Assembly: GCA_023391105.1 (NCBI GenBank)
Contig: JAEWBO010000011.1
Location: 1 to 64,000, forward strand
Source of the DNA: Bacillota bacterium
Lineage (GTDB): Bacteria > Bacillota > Clostridia > Christensenellales > SZUA-584
Reading direction: 5' to 3'
Length of the DNA stretch: 64,000 nt
Shown piece by piece: positions 1 to 7,451 of this stretch (the stretch's first letter is position 1; each line of letters starts with the position of its first letter). The notes below the pieces were generated by a model, which made no database searches, was not told the origin of the DNA, and was given only the letters and a program-made list of their open reading frames with translations. A program made the translations under genes and the position numbers.

Positions 1-36
1 GAGTCACTCCCGCACGATACGAGGGCTAAATATTAA

Positions 37-113
37 TGGCGACCCGGAAGGGACTCGAACCCTCGACCTCTAGCGTGACAGGCTAGCGTTCTAACCATCT
101 GAACTACCGGGCC
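37..113 (-). tRNA. tRNA-Asp (anticodon GTC), CCA encoded
   Basis: Read on the minus strand this folds as a full cloverleaf. The 7-bp acceptor stem pairs GGCCCGG with CCGGGTC (one G-U). The anticodon stem CTAGC/GCTAG encloses the loop CTGTCAC with anticodon GTC. The T loop TTCGAGT is canonical. The discriminator is G and CCA is encoded at 37-39. It lies 3 nt downstream of tRNA-Val, and the two are probably cut from one transcript. Confidence 0.96.
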
Positions 114-116
114 ATA

Positions 117-192
117 TGGTGGGAACAGTTGGGCTCGAACCAACGACCCTCTGCTTGTAAGGCAGATGCTCTCCCAGCTGAGCTATGCTCCC
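117..192 (-). tRNA. tRNA-Val (anticodon TAC), CCA encoded
   Basis: On the minus strand the acceptor stem pairs GGGAGCA with TGTTCCC. The anticodon stem TCTGC/GCAGA carries the loop CTTACAA, so the anticodon is TAC (valine). The T arm contains GGTTCGAGCC and CCA is encoded at 117-119. It is the first tRNA behind the promoter candidate at 269-297, with a leader of roughly 70 nt. A small hairpin (CCAAGGAT/ATTCTTGG) in that leader could be a processing or spacer structure. Confidence 0.96.
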
Positions 193-268
193 CCATGCGT
201 ACCTCCAAGAATCCTATAATCCTTGGGAGCCCTTTGAAGAGCCCACATTCAATGAAGAACGCTGTGAT

Positions 269-297
269 AGTTTATAATAGACATGGCTTCGTGTCAA
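269..297 (-). promoter_or_regulatory. Sigma-A promoter candidate for the tRNA operon
   Basis: A perfect TTGACA (complement of 292-297) is followed after 17 nt by TAAACT (269-274). An alternative -10, TATAAA, sits at a spacing of 15. It points toward tRNA-Val and tRNA-Asp and lies in the gap after hisIE. The motif is seen directly; promoter activity is inferred. Confidence 0.55.
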
Positions 298-380
298 AAT
301 GAGAATTTCACGATTAAATGAAGAATACTATTAATAATCTCTTACTTAGTCGCTGTTTCGCATTATTACGGGCATTATTG

Positions 381-995
381 CTATCTGCGCTTCTCGAGCT
401 CGGCAAAAACTTCGCCGGGCGTAAGGCCGCGTTCACAAAGAAGAACGAGCAAATGATACAGGAAATCGGCGCTCTCATAACGAATCTCGTCGGGCGCTGC
501 GTTCTTGGCCGCTATGATGATTTCAGCCGCTTCTTCCCCGATTTTCTTGCATATCTTATCGACGCCCTTATCAAACAGATAGTTTGTATAAGAGCCTTCC
601 TTGGGGTTGTTGCGTCGGTCTTCTATGACCGCAAACAGCTCGTCTATCACGCCGTATCCGCCCGAATTTTCGCCGTTGCCATACAAAGACTCAAAGAAGC
701 ATGAATACTTGCCTGTATGACACGCAGGACCCTCCTGAGACACGATTGCAAGCAGCGTGTCCCCGTCACAATCGATTTTCATTTCCTTAAGCGTTTGATA
801 ATGGCCGGACGTCTCCCCCTTGCGCCACAACTTTTGTCTGCTGCGCGAAAAATACGTCATGTTGCCTGATTCCAGTGTGATCTGCAGTGACTCTCGGTTC
901 ATGTACGCGAGCATGAGCACGCTGTTGGTTTTGACATCCTGCACCACCACAGGCACGAGTCCTTTTTCATCGAATTTCACGTTGTCAATATTCAT
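381..995 (-). CDS. hisIE: Bifunctional phosphoribosyl-AMP cyclohydrolase / phosphoribosyl-ATP pyrophosphatase
   Basis: This 204-residue fusion carries out histidine steps 2 and 3: hydrolysis of PR-ATP to PR-AMP, then opening of the adenine ring. Residues 1 to about 108 are the HisI domain, with RSRQKLWRKGETSGH (51-65), the metal-binding DCDGDT (76-81) and CHTG (92-95). From about 115 onward is the all-alpha HisE domain with KIGEEAAE (151-158). GGAGG lies just before the ATG. It is the last gene of the his operon, 13 nt after hisF. No convincing terminator follows it. Confidence 0.96.
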   Translation of the reverse strand: MNIDNVKFDEKGLVPVVVQDVKTNSVLMLAYMNRESLQITLESGNMTYFSRSRQKLWRKGETSGHYQTLKEMKIDCDGDTLLAIVSQEGPACHTGKYSCFFESLYGNGENSGGYGVIDELFAVIEDRRNNPKEGSYTNYLFDKGVDKICKKIGEEAAEIIIAAKNAAPDEIRYESADFLYHLLVLLCERGLTPGEVFAELEKRR

Positions 996-1008
996 AAAGC
1001 TTCCTCCG

Positions 1009-1770
1009 CTATAATCTCACAGGTATGTCTTCACGTCTGAAATAATCTTTAACATCGCCTACAGTATAAGTCCCGTAATGAAACAGCGACGCGACCAGCA
1101 CCGCATCGGCATTGGCCAAGGTGATGGCGTCCTTGAAGTGTTCCAGCTTTCCCGCGCCGCCAGATGCAATGACGGGGATGCGCACCGCGTCTGAGATGGC
1201 TCTTGTTAGCGGTATATCATAACCGTCCTTGGTTCCATCAGCATCCATGCTGGTGAGCAGGATCTCTCCCGCGCCGCGCTTTTCAGCCTCTATGGCCCAT
1301 TCGACCGCGTCGCGGCCCGTACCCACTCGCCCGCCGTTCAAAAATACCTCCCAGCCTTCGCCATCGGTCTTCTTTTTGGCATCTATCGCGCAGACCACGC
1401 ACTGGCTGCCAAACTTCTCCGCCGCTTCGGAAATCAGCGTCGGGTTTTTAAGCGCCGCGGAGTTGATGGAAATCTTGTCCGCGCCGCGCCGCAGCATCTC
1501 TCGAAAATCTGCGACTGTACGCATGCCGCCGCCCACAGTGAGTGGGATAAAAACTTCCTCAGCTGTTCTAGCGACCACGTCGCTCATGATACCGCGATTG
1601 TCCGATGATGCTGTGATATCCAGAAACACAAGCTCATCTGCGCCCTGCTTGTTGAACATCTTGGCCATCTCAACAGGATCACCTGCGTCGCGTATATCCA
1701 CAAAGTTAACACCCTTGACAACGCGTCCTGCGTCCACATCCAGACAAGGTATGATTCTTTTTGTCAGCAT
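1009..1770 (-). CDS. hisF: Imidazole glycerol phosphate synthase, cyclase subunit
   Basis: HisF is the TIM-barrel half of IGP synthase. It uses ammonia delivered by HisH to turn PRFAR into IGP and AICAR. The 253-residue length is normal. The N-terminus RIIPCLDVDAGRVVKG carries the first catalytic aspartate (Asp11), and AIDAKK holds the second. Phosphate-binding segments LTVGGGMRT and VIASGGAG are visible. The start follows hisA directly with no spacer, with GGGGG upstream. Its partner hisH lies one gene upstream, with hisA between them. Confidence 0.97.
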   Translation of the reverse strand: MLTKRIIPCLDVDAGRVVKGVNFVDIRDAGDPVEMAKMFNKQGADELVFLDITASSDNRGIMSDVVARTAEEVFIPLTVGGGMRTVADFREMLRRGADKISINSAALKNPTLISEAAEKFGSQCVVCAIDAKKKTDGEGWEVFLNGGRVGTGRDAVEWAIEAEKRGAGEILLTSMDADGTKDGYDIPLTRAISDAVRIPVIASGGAGKLEHFKDAITLANADAVLVASLFHYGTYTVGDVKDYFRREDIPVRL

Positions 1771-2487
1771 TTAATCAGCCCCCAATTTAATCGCTTCACT
1801 CAAAGCAATGCCGCCCGTGTACAGCGCTTTGCCAATAATGACGCCTTGCGCGCCCGCTTCCTTGACGGCTGTCACATCTTCCGGCACACTCATGCCGCCC
1901 GATGCGATGATTTCCATGCCTGTTTGTTCTGCCATATTTTTTACAGCTGCGACGTTGGGACCAGTCAGCATGCCGTCACGCGCGATATCTGTATAGATAA
2001 TCGTATTGATGCCGCGCTTTTTCATGTCGTTCGCAAGCCGTACAGGATCTTCCCCTGTGTCGGACGCCCAGCCGCGTGTCGCCACGCGCCCGTCCTTTGC
2101 ATCTATACCCACGACGACGCGGTTGGGATATTTTGCCGCGGCTTCCTCGACCAGCTCCGGATCTTCAATGGCAGCTGTCCCAATAATCACACGCTGTATA
2201 CCCAGATTTCCAAGACGAAGGTCAATATCTGCCATGCTACGCACGCCGCCGCCCAACTGGACGGGTATGGAGACTGTCCGCAGGATTATTGCCACCGTGT
2301 CATAGTTGGAGAACTCACCCGCAAATGCCGCGTCCAGATCCACCACATGCAGATACCCTGCGCCCATCTGCTGCCATCTCAAAGCCACTTCAGACGGCTC
2401 GCCGTACTCTGTCGCTTGATCCATGTCACCCTTTTTGAGCCGCACACAGACGCTGTTTTTTAAATCGATTGCCGGATAGATAATCAT
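1771..2487 (-). CDS. hisA: ProFAR isomerase (HisA)
   Basis: HisA isomerises ProFAR to PRFAR, the Amadori rearrangement before IGP synthase. The 238-residue TIM barrel has the catalytic acids in PAIDLKN near the N-terminus and in VGIDAKDGRVATRGW in mid-protein. Phosphate-gripping loops LGGGVRS and IASGGMS repeat the half-barrel pattern shared with HisF. The ATG overlaps the hisH stop codon by 4 nt (ATGA), so translation is probably coupled. A bifunctional PriA-type role cannot be excluded but is not suggested here. Confidence 0.96.
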   Translation of the reverse strand: MIIYPAIDLKNSVCVRLKKGDMDQATEYGEPSEVALRWQQMGAGYLHVVDLDAAFAGEFSNYDTVAIILRTVSIPVQLGGGVRSMADIDLRLGNLGIQRVIIGTAAIEDPELVEEAAAKYPNRVVVGIDAKDGRVATRGWASDTGEDPVRLANDMKKRGINTIIYTDIARDGMLTGPNVAAVKNMAEQTGMEIIASGGMSVPEDVTAVKEAGAQGVIIGKALYTGGIALSEAIKLGAD

Positions 2488-3083
2488 TTGAGCCCTCCAA
2501 AGCGCCTTAATATATCGAGACCCGTGTCGCCGCTCTTTTCGGGATGGAATTGCAGGCCGAAAATATTATCCTTGCAAACGGCAGCTGTAAAGCGGTAACC
2601 ATAATCCGCTTCGGCGATAATATATTCATCGGGCACACCGGATGCGTGATAGGAATGCACGAAATAAACGTAATGATCTTCGCCGCTGTCGAACAGCGCG
2701 CTGTCACGCGTCACAAGGTTGTTCCAACCCATATGCGGCACTTTAAGGTTATTGACTTCAAATGGTATCACGGCGCCGGGAACAAGCCCCAGCCCCGTGT
2801 ACTCGCCATTCTCATAGCTCTTATCAAACAGTAGCTGCATACCAAGGCAGATGCCCAGCAAAGGCTTGCCTTTGCTCACCTCACTCAGCATCGTATCGCG
2901 CATGCCTGACTTTTCAAAACAATCCGCCGCGTCAGAAAACGCCCCAACGCCCGGAAGCACGATATGCGACGCATCTATTAACTGCTGTTTATTATCTGTA
3001 ATCAAAGCATCAAAACCCAAAAATTCGAACGCCTTCTGAACACTTCTCAGATTGCCTATTCCGTAATCGATGATGGCTATCAT
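2484..3083 (-). CDS. hisH: Imidazole glycerol phosphate synthase, glutamine amidotransferase subunit
   Basis: HisH hydrolyses glutamine and channels ammonia to HisF. It is a class I glutamine amidotransferase of 199 residues. The nucleophile elbow is LLGICLGMQ with Cys79, the oxyanion strand is VLPGVGAF, and the His-Glu pair is FHPEKSG near residue 180. All triad residues are present. Its start is 3 nt after hisB, and its stop overlaps the hisA start. Confidence 0.96.
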   Translation of the reverse strand: MIAIIDYGIGNLRSVQKAFEFLGFDALITDNKQQLIDASHIVLPGVGAFSDAADCFEKSGMRDTMLSEVSKGKPLLGICLGMQLLFDKSYENGEYTGLGLVPGAVIPFEVNNLKVPHMGWNNLVTRDSALFDSGEDHYVYFVHSYHASGVPDEYIIAEADYGYRFTAAVCKDNIFGLQFHPEKSGDTGLDILRRFGGLK

Positions 3084-3086
3084 AAG

Positions 3087-3671
3087 CTAGAGAACTCCTT
3101 TTGTGGACGGAATGCCGCTATTTCTTGGGTCATCTTCCAGCGCAAACCGCAGTGCGCGCCCTGCCGCCTTGAATACCGCCTCTATCATGTGATGTGTGTT
3201 GCTCCCATATAGCACGCTGATGTGCAATGTGATCTTAGCTGCCGTTGCAAACGCACGGAAAAACTCCTCGAAAATCTGACTGCTGATACCGCCGACGATC
3301 TCGTCAGGACATTGCACGCTGTATTGCAGAAATGCACGGCCTGAAACATCCACGCTGACAATCGCGAGCGCCTCATCCATCGGCACAAACTGAGTGGCAT
3401 AACGGCAAATACCCGCCTTGTTGCCCACGGCTTGAGAAAACGCTTCACCGAGCACGATGCCCACATCTTCGACAGTATGGTGTTCATCCACGTTCAGATC
3501 GCCATTCGCATTAAGCGACAGATCAAACAAACCGTGTTTGGCAAACAGATCGAGCATATGGTCAAAAAAACCGATGCCGGTACTGATGCTTCTTCTGCCT
3601 TCGCCGTCAATTTCAAGTGAAAGCGCAATGCTGGTTTCGTTGGTATCTCTTTGCATTTCCGTGCTTCTCAT
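3087..3671 (-). CDS. hisB: Imidazoleglycerol-phosphate dehydratase
   Basis: HisB dehydrates IGP to imidazole acetol phosphate using two manganese ions. This is the monofunctional 194-residue type, without the phosphatase half seen in enterobacteria. The metal-ligand motifs of the two-fold repeat are visible: FFDHMLDLFAKHG, DEHHTVEDVG and HHMIEAVFKAAGRAL. The ATG overlaps the hisD stop (ATGA). No histidinol-phosphatase gene is present in the window. Confidence 0.96.
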   Translation of the reverse strand: MRSTEMQRDTNETSIALSLEIDGEGRRSISTGIGFFDHMLDLFAKHGLFDLSLNANGDLNVDEHHTVEDVGIVLGEAFSQAVGNKAGICRYATQFVPMDEALAIVSVDVSGRAFLQYSVQCPDEIVGGISSQIFEEFFRAFATAAKITLHISVLYGSNTHHMIEAVFKAAGRALRFALEDDPRNSGIPSTKGVL

Positions 3672-4954
3672 TTTCCCTCCTCAAACCGAATGGTTGCGCT
3701 ATGCGCATGGGCGGTCAGCCCTTCAGCTTTGGCAAAGCGGTCGATGTCTTGGCAACAGCCGGCCAAGCCTTGCCTGTTATAATAAACATAATTCATCGTT
3801 TTGGTAAACACATCCACAGACAACGGAGACGAAAACCGTGCCGTGCCCGAAGTCGGAAGCACATGGTTCGGCCCCGCGATATAATCACCCAGCGGCTCTG
3901 GCGAATAATCCCCCAAGAAAACCGCGCCCGCGTTCTTGACTCTGTTTAAGTCAGCCTTTGGATTCGCTGTCATAATCTCTAAGTGTTCGGGCGCAATGCT
4001 GTTCGCAATGTCAAAAGCTTCGTCGATGGAAGCTGTGACAACTATCGTGCCGTAATCCTCGACAGACTGCGCCGCAATGTTACGTCTCGGCAATTCTTTA
4101 AGCTGCTTTTCGATCAGATTTGCAGCACGTTGAGCCAGCGACCTGTCGGGGGTCAGCAGCACGCTCGCCGCCTTTTCGTCATGCTCCGCCTGAGAGAGAA
4201 AGTCAGCCGCGACAAAAGCCGGGTTGGCGCTGCTGTCCGCTATAATCAGTACCTCGGACGGCCCCGCGATCATATCAATACCCACCACGCCGTAAACCTC
4301 ACGCTTTGCTGCTGCGACGTACGCGTTGCCTGGGCCTGTGATGATATCCACCTTGGGTACGCTCTCTGTGCCGTAAGCCAGCGCAGCCACAGCCTGCGCG
4401 CCGCCGATTTTTAGAATCAGGCCGGCACCTGCCATATGTGCGGCAACAAGCGTCAGCGGCTCGATCATCCCCGTTTTTCCGGGAGGCGTCACCATCACGA
4501 TCTGCTCCACCCCCGCGATTTTGGCAGGAATGATGTTCATGAGCACACTTGATGGGTACGCCGCTTTACCACCGGGCACATATACGCCCGCGCGCTGCAT
4601 GGGCAGCACGATTCTACCAGTGACTGCCCCGCTGATATCTCGTTCATAGCCTTGCCTTTTTTGCAGCTCATGAAAAGCCGTGATATTTTCAGCGCTTTTC
4701 TTAAGCGTCTCCAGCAAATCGTCAGAAATTTTACTGTATGCCCCATCAATTTCATCTTGCGTGACACGTATATTATCGGCATTTAGCTCGAAGCCGTCAA
4801 ACCTTTTTGTGTATTCAAAAAGTGCTCCATCGCCTCTTTGTTTCACACCGCGTATGATATCACGTACTGCATCCAGCACGCTGTCTTCCACCGAAGCTTT
4901 GCGGCTGAGACGGCTTTTGATCGATTTCATGTCACTGGAATCATATATTTTCAT
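3668..4954 (-). CDS. hisD: Histidinol dehydrogenase
   Basis: HisD oxidises L-histidinol to L-histidine in two NAD-dependent steps with a zinc ion. It is 428 residues from the ATG at 4954. That ATG shares one base with the hisG stop (TGATG) and has GAGGAAGG upstream. A TTG directly before it is less likely to be the start. Visible family motifs are PGGKAAYPSS, ITGPGNAYVAAAKREV, AGPSEVLI, LSQAEHDE and the C-terminal HAHSATIRFE, which holds a zinc ligand. Confidence 0.96.
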   Translation of the reverse strand: MKIYDSSDMKSIKSRLSRKASVEDSVLDAVRDIIRGVKQRGDGALFEYTKRFDGFELNADNIRVTQDEIDGAYSKISDDLLETLKKSAENITAFHELQKRQGYERDISGAVTGRIVLPMQRAGVYVPGGKAAYPSSVLMNIIPAKIAGVEQIVMVTPPGKTGMIEPLTLVAAHMAGAGLILKIGGAQAVAALAYGTESVPKVDIITGPGNAYVAAAKREVYGVVGIDMIAGPSEVLIIADSSANPAFVAADFLSQAEHDEKAASVLLTPDRSLAQRAANLIEKQLKELPRRNIAAQSVEDYGTIVVTASIDEAFDIANSIAPEHLEIMTANPKADLNRVKNAGAVFLGDYSPEPLGDYIAGPNHVLPTSGTARFSSPLSVDVFTKTMNYVYYNRQGLAGCCQDIDRFAKAEGLTAHAHSATIRFEEGK

Positions 4955-5589
4955 CAACCTTCCTCTACCGCCTTTTCAATCTTTTCAATCAACGGCTTTA
5001 ACACAGTCGCCTTAATTTTAAGGCTGGCCCGGTTAACCGCAAGACGCGCCGATACGTCGCTGACATCCTCGATGATCACAAGCCCGTTTTCCACCAGAGT
5101 CCTGCCGCTTTCCACGATATCGAGTATGACGTCGGAAAGCCCGAGTATAGGGCCGAGTTCCACACTGCCATTCAGTTTGATGCATTCAACGGATACGCCC
5201 TTGGACGCATAATACCGCTTCGCGACTTCAGGATACTTTGTCGCCACACGAAGCACGGAAGACGTCAGTGATGTATCCTGCTTGGCAGGATATCCCGCCA
5301 CAGCCAAACGGCATTTGCCAAACTTTAAGTCCACCATTTCATAAAGCGGAAGATTGGCTTCAAGCAACGTGTCCTTGCCAACGATTCCTATATCTGCCAC
5401 GCCATGATCCACGTAAGTGGGAACATCCGTGGGTTTGACCAATATGAAACGCACATCATTTTTCTTGTCATAAAGAATGAGCTTGCGTGAGTCTTCCTTT
5501 AATTCACTGCAATCGATGCCGCACTTTTCAAGTATGACCATCGCTTTTTCCGCGAGGCGGCCTTTAGCAAGCGCAATTGTAATCTGCAT
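4954..5589 (-). CDS. hisG: ATP phosphoribosyltransferase, short-form catalytic subunit
   Basis: HisG catalyses the first and feedback-controlled step of histidine synthesis, ATP plus PRPP to PR-ATP. The ATG at 5589 has AGGAGTGTCAT before it and gives a 211-residue protein. The longer open frame upstream overlaps hisZ and has no good start. The short form lacks the C-terminal regulatory domain and needs HisZ, whose gene lies 10 nt upstream. Motifs: ALAKGRLAEK, VKPTDVPTYVDHG, DIGIVGKDTL and the PRPP loop IVESGRTLVENGL. Confidence 0.96.
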   Translation of the reverse strand: MQITIALAKGRLAEKAMVILEKCGIDCSELKEDSRKLILYDKKNDVRFILVKPTDVPTYVDHGVADIGIVGKDTLLEANLPLYEMVDLKFGKCRLAVAGYPAKQDTSLTSSVLRVATKYPEVAKRYYASKGVSVECIKLNGSVELGPILGLSDVILDIVESGRTLVENGLVIIEDVSDVSARLAVNRASLKIKATVLKPLIEKIEKAVEEG

Positions 5590-5599
5590 ATGACACTCC

Positions 5600-6793
5600 T
5601 TATAAAGTCTGCAAGCAGCCGTTTTCATCGAAATAGACCGCTTCCTTTGCTGAGACGCGTTCTTTTTCTTTGAGCAGACTGCCAATATCTAATCCCGAAA
5701 CGAACAGCGTGCGTTTCCCTTGCGCTCTCATTGACTCCGCAAAGGCGTAAGCGGCGCCGCAAGACTTCGCCGCACAGGATACAACTGCATCCGTTTCATA
5801 ATAGCCGCTCAAAAGCCCCTGCCGCTCCATTGCGATCATGACGCGCTTGATCCCAAGAGCAAATCCCGTTGCGGGTGACGCTTTGCCGAATTTGTCAAGC
5901 AGACCATCGTAACGTCCGCCTGAGACGACGGGAAAGCCGATGCCTGTTGCCAATCCTCTGAATATTATTCCTGAATAATATGCAATATCATGCAGCAATC
6001 CAAGGTCAATCGTGATATATTCGCTTAACCCATATTGGGTAAGCAGATTATATACGTGACGCAGATTCTCTACCGCGTTAATGCAATCGGAACTTTTTGA
6101 TAAAATCAGCGCTTTTTCAAAAACCTCACTGCCACCGAAAAGATCCGGCAGCGTCATGATTTGCCCGGTCAGCTCATCGCTAAGATGATGCTGCTTCGAG
6201 AACGCTTCAATTGCCATCTTATCCTTGGAATCCACAGCATGCCGGAGCAAATCTATTTCACTGTCTTTGAGACCGGATTCGCTAATCAATGCTTTAAAGA
6301 AAGAGACCTGCCCGATATCAACAGTAAAGCTCCTAAGCCCGGCATTTTTAAGCGCTTTGACAGCGAGTGCAATCACTTCTGCATCTGCAGTATCGCTGAT
6401 ATCTCCAATGAGTTCGATGCCCGCCTGCGTAAACTCTCCGGCTTTGCCGATGGCCGGCTCGGCTGCGGCAAATGAATTCTGAATATAGAAAAGCCTTTGC
6501 GGCATGCTTTGCAGCTTTGTCGCGGCAACACGTGCGATAGGCACTGTAAGATCCGGTCGAAGAACCAGAATGCGCCCATTGGTATCCACAAACTTGATCA
6601 TGCTTTCCTGAATGTATGATCCGACGCCGCTTTGAAACACATCAATGTGTTCATAGGTGGGTGTCTCTATTTCATCATAACCGGAAAGAATGAAAGACTT
6701 TCTCAGCGCACCTTCGATTGTTTTTTTAATGTAGCACTCGGCAGGAAGACAATCTTCCACACCATCAGGCACATGCATTTTGTATTTATCCAT
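5600..6793 (-). CDS. hisZ: ATP phosphoribosyltransferase regulatory subunit, HisRS-like
   Basis: HisZ is a catalytically dead paralogue of histidyl-tRNA synthetase. It forms a hetero-octamer with short HisG and senses histidine. Class II synthetase-like motifs are seen: EIETPTYEHIDVFQSG, LRPDLTVPIARVAA and GGRYDGLLDKFG. The anticodon-binding domain of HisRS is missing, as expected. A TTG at 6805 is possible. The ATG at 6793 has GCGAGGCG in place and gives 397 residues. It is first in the operon, only about 20 nt from the palindrome at 6815-6834. Confidence 0.93.
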   Translation of the reverse strand: MDKYKMHVPDGVEDCLPAECYIKKTIEGALRKSFILSGYDEIETPTYEHIDVFQSGVGSYIQESMIKFVDTNGRILVLRPDLTVPIARVAATKLQSMPQRLFYIQNSFAAAEPAIGKAGEFTQAGIELIGDISDTADAEVIALAVKALKNAGLRSFTVDIGQVSFFKALISESGLKDSEIDLLRHAVDSKDKMAIEAFSKQHHLSDELTGQIMTLPDLFGGSEVFEKALILSKSSDCINAVENLRHVYNLLTQYGLSEYITIDLGLLHDIAYYSGIIFRGLATGIGFPVVSGGRYDGLLDKFGKASPATGFALGIKRVMIAMERQGLLSGYYETDAVVSCAAKSCGAAYAFAESMRAQGKRTLFVSGLDIGSLLKEKERVSAKEAVYFDENGCLQTL

Positions 6794-6814
6794 AACGCCT
6801 CGCAACTTAATGTT

Positions 6815-6834
6815 TTAGCATGGTAAAATGCTAA
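6815..6834. promoter_or_regulatory. Palindromic operator-like site of the his operon
   Basis: TTAGCAT (6815-6821) and ATGCTAA (6828-6834) are perfect 7-bp inverted repeats around GGTAAA. Part of the symmetry extends outward to ATGTT/AACAT. The site lies at about +3 to +22 of the predicted his transcript. Binding here would block promoter clearance. The leader is too short for a T-box or classical attenuator. A TrpR-family HisR-like repressor is a plausible reader, but that is inference. Confidence 0.55.
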
Positions 6835-6843
6835 CATGTTTAT

Positions 6844-6872
6844 AGTTTATATGATATTTCTGTGTATGTCAA
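6844..6872 (-). promoter_or_regulatory. Sigma-A promoter candidate of the his operon
   Basis: TTGACA (complement of 6867-6872) is followed after 17 nt by TAAACT (6844-6849), with TATAAA as an alternative at 15 nt. It is the only strong promoter in the gap before hisZ and drives all eight his genes. Confidence 0.65.
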
Positions 6873-6906
6873 CCCATTTTTTACTATAGATTTTACGCAC
6901 GATAAA

Positions 6907-6935
6907 TTAAAAAAGCGCCGGAAATTCCGACGCTT
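6907..6935 (-). terminator. Rho-independent terminator of the SASP pair
   Basis: On the minus strand AGCGTCGG and CCGGCGCT form an 8-bp stem (one G-U) with loop AATTT, followed by six T. It sits 11 nt after the second SASP gene and just upstream of the his promoter, so it insulates the two units. Confidence 0.85.
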
Positions 6936-6945
6936 AAAGATCCAT

Positions 6946-7131
6946 TTATTTGCCTGCCATCTCACGTTCGACTTGTTCGATCATTCTTTTTACCATGTAG
7001 CCGCCCACATAGCCCGCTTCCATTGCAGTTAAGTCTCCATTGTAACCTTGTTTAAGGTTCACACCAAGTTCATTCGCAATTTCATATTTCATGTTCTGCA
7101 GGTTCTGATTTTGGTTATTCCTGTTAGCCAT
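6946..7131 (-). CDS. Small acid-soluble spore protein, alpha/beta type
   Basis: Alpha/beta SASPs coat and protect spore DNA and are later digested by the GPR protease to feed outgrowth. The 61-residue product contains the GPR cleavage region KYEIANELGV and the DNA-binding segments YNGDLTAMEAGYVGG and MVKRMIEQVE. The ATG at 7131 has GGAGG 8 nt upstream and is preferred over the earlier in-frame start at 7146. It lies 43 nt after a paralogue and is followed by a terminator. Expression in the forespore under sigma-G is expected from the family. Confidence 0.95.
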   Translation of the reverse strand: MANRNNQNQNLQNMKYEIANELGVNLKQGYNGDLTAMEAGYVGGYMVKRMIEQVEREMAGK

Positions 7132-7174
7132 TTTTATGTCCTCCATTTCCGCCTTGTTTTCCTTTTACGGTATG

Positions 7175-7363
7175 TTACTTTGTTTCCTTTGCTCGCTTTA
7201 TCATTCTCTTGACCATTTCTCCGCCAACAGAACCGTTCTGTTTCGATGTGAGATCACCGTTATATCCCTCTTTCAAATCCACACCCATTTCGTTGGCTAT
7301 TTCATACTTCATTATATCCAGAGAATTTTTTGCTTCTGGCACAAGCGTTTTGTTTCTTGCCAT
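7175..7363 (-). CDS. Small acid-soluble spore protein, alpha/beta type (second copy)
   Basis: This 62-residue paralogue of the neighbouring SASP shares KYEIANEMGVDLKEGYNGDL, including the GPR cleavage site, and the C-terminal GGEMVKRMIKRA helix. AGGAGGTGA is placed ideally before the ATG. About 25 nt further upstream is a long inverted repeat (7388-7423). A sigma-G-like -10, CATTTTA, lies inside it, but the matching -35 is poor. The two genes are probably one transcript from a local tandem duplication. Confidence 0.95.
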   Translation of the reverse strand: MARNKTLVPEAKNSLDIMKYEIANEMGVDLKEGYNGDLTSKQNGSVGGEMVKRMIKRAKETK

Positions 7364-7387
7364 CGCTTTTCACCTCCTTTATTGCTC

Positions 7388-7423
7388 TGTACATTTAATT
7401 TGCCCAAATTAATAAAATGTACA
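7388..7423. repeat. AT-rich inverted repeat between recG and the SASP genes
   Basis: Outer arms TGTACAT (7388-7394) and ATGTACA (7417-7423) flank inner perfect arms TTAATTTG and CAAATTAA separated by CC. There is no T tract, so it is not an ordinary terminator. It could stop recG transcripts weakly, or be an operator over the SASP promoter. Confidence 0.6.
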
Positions 7424-7451
7424 CTGGCAATAAAATATAGGCGAAACAGTA

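Noticed and set aside
1..36. Possible gene at the left edge
   Set aside because: The 36 bases before tRNA-Asp show no coding or RNA signal that can be supported.
195..212. GGAGGTACGC ATG just before tRNA-Val on the minus strand
   Set aside because: The frame would run into the tRNA; the match to a ribosome site is chance.
6806..6945. T-box riboswitch or His leader peptide for the his operon
   Set aside because: The leader is too short, has no histidine-codon run and no T-box sequence.
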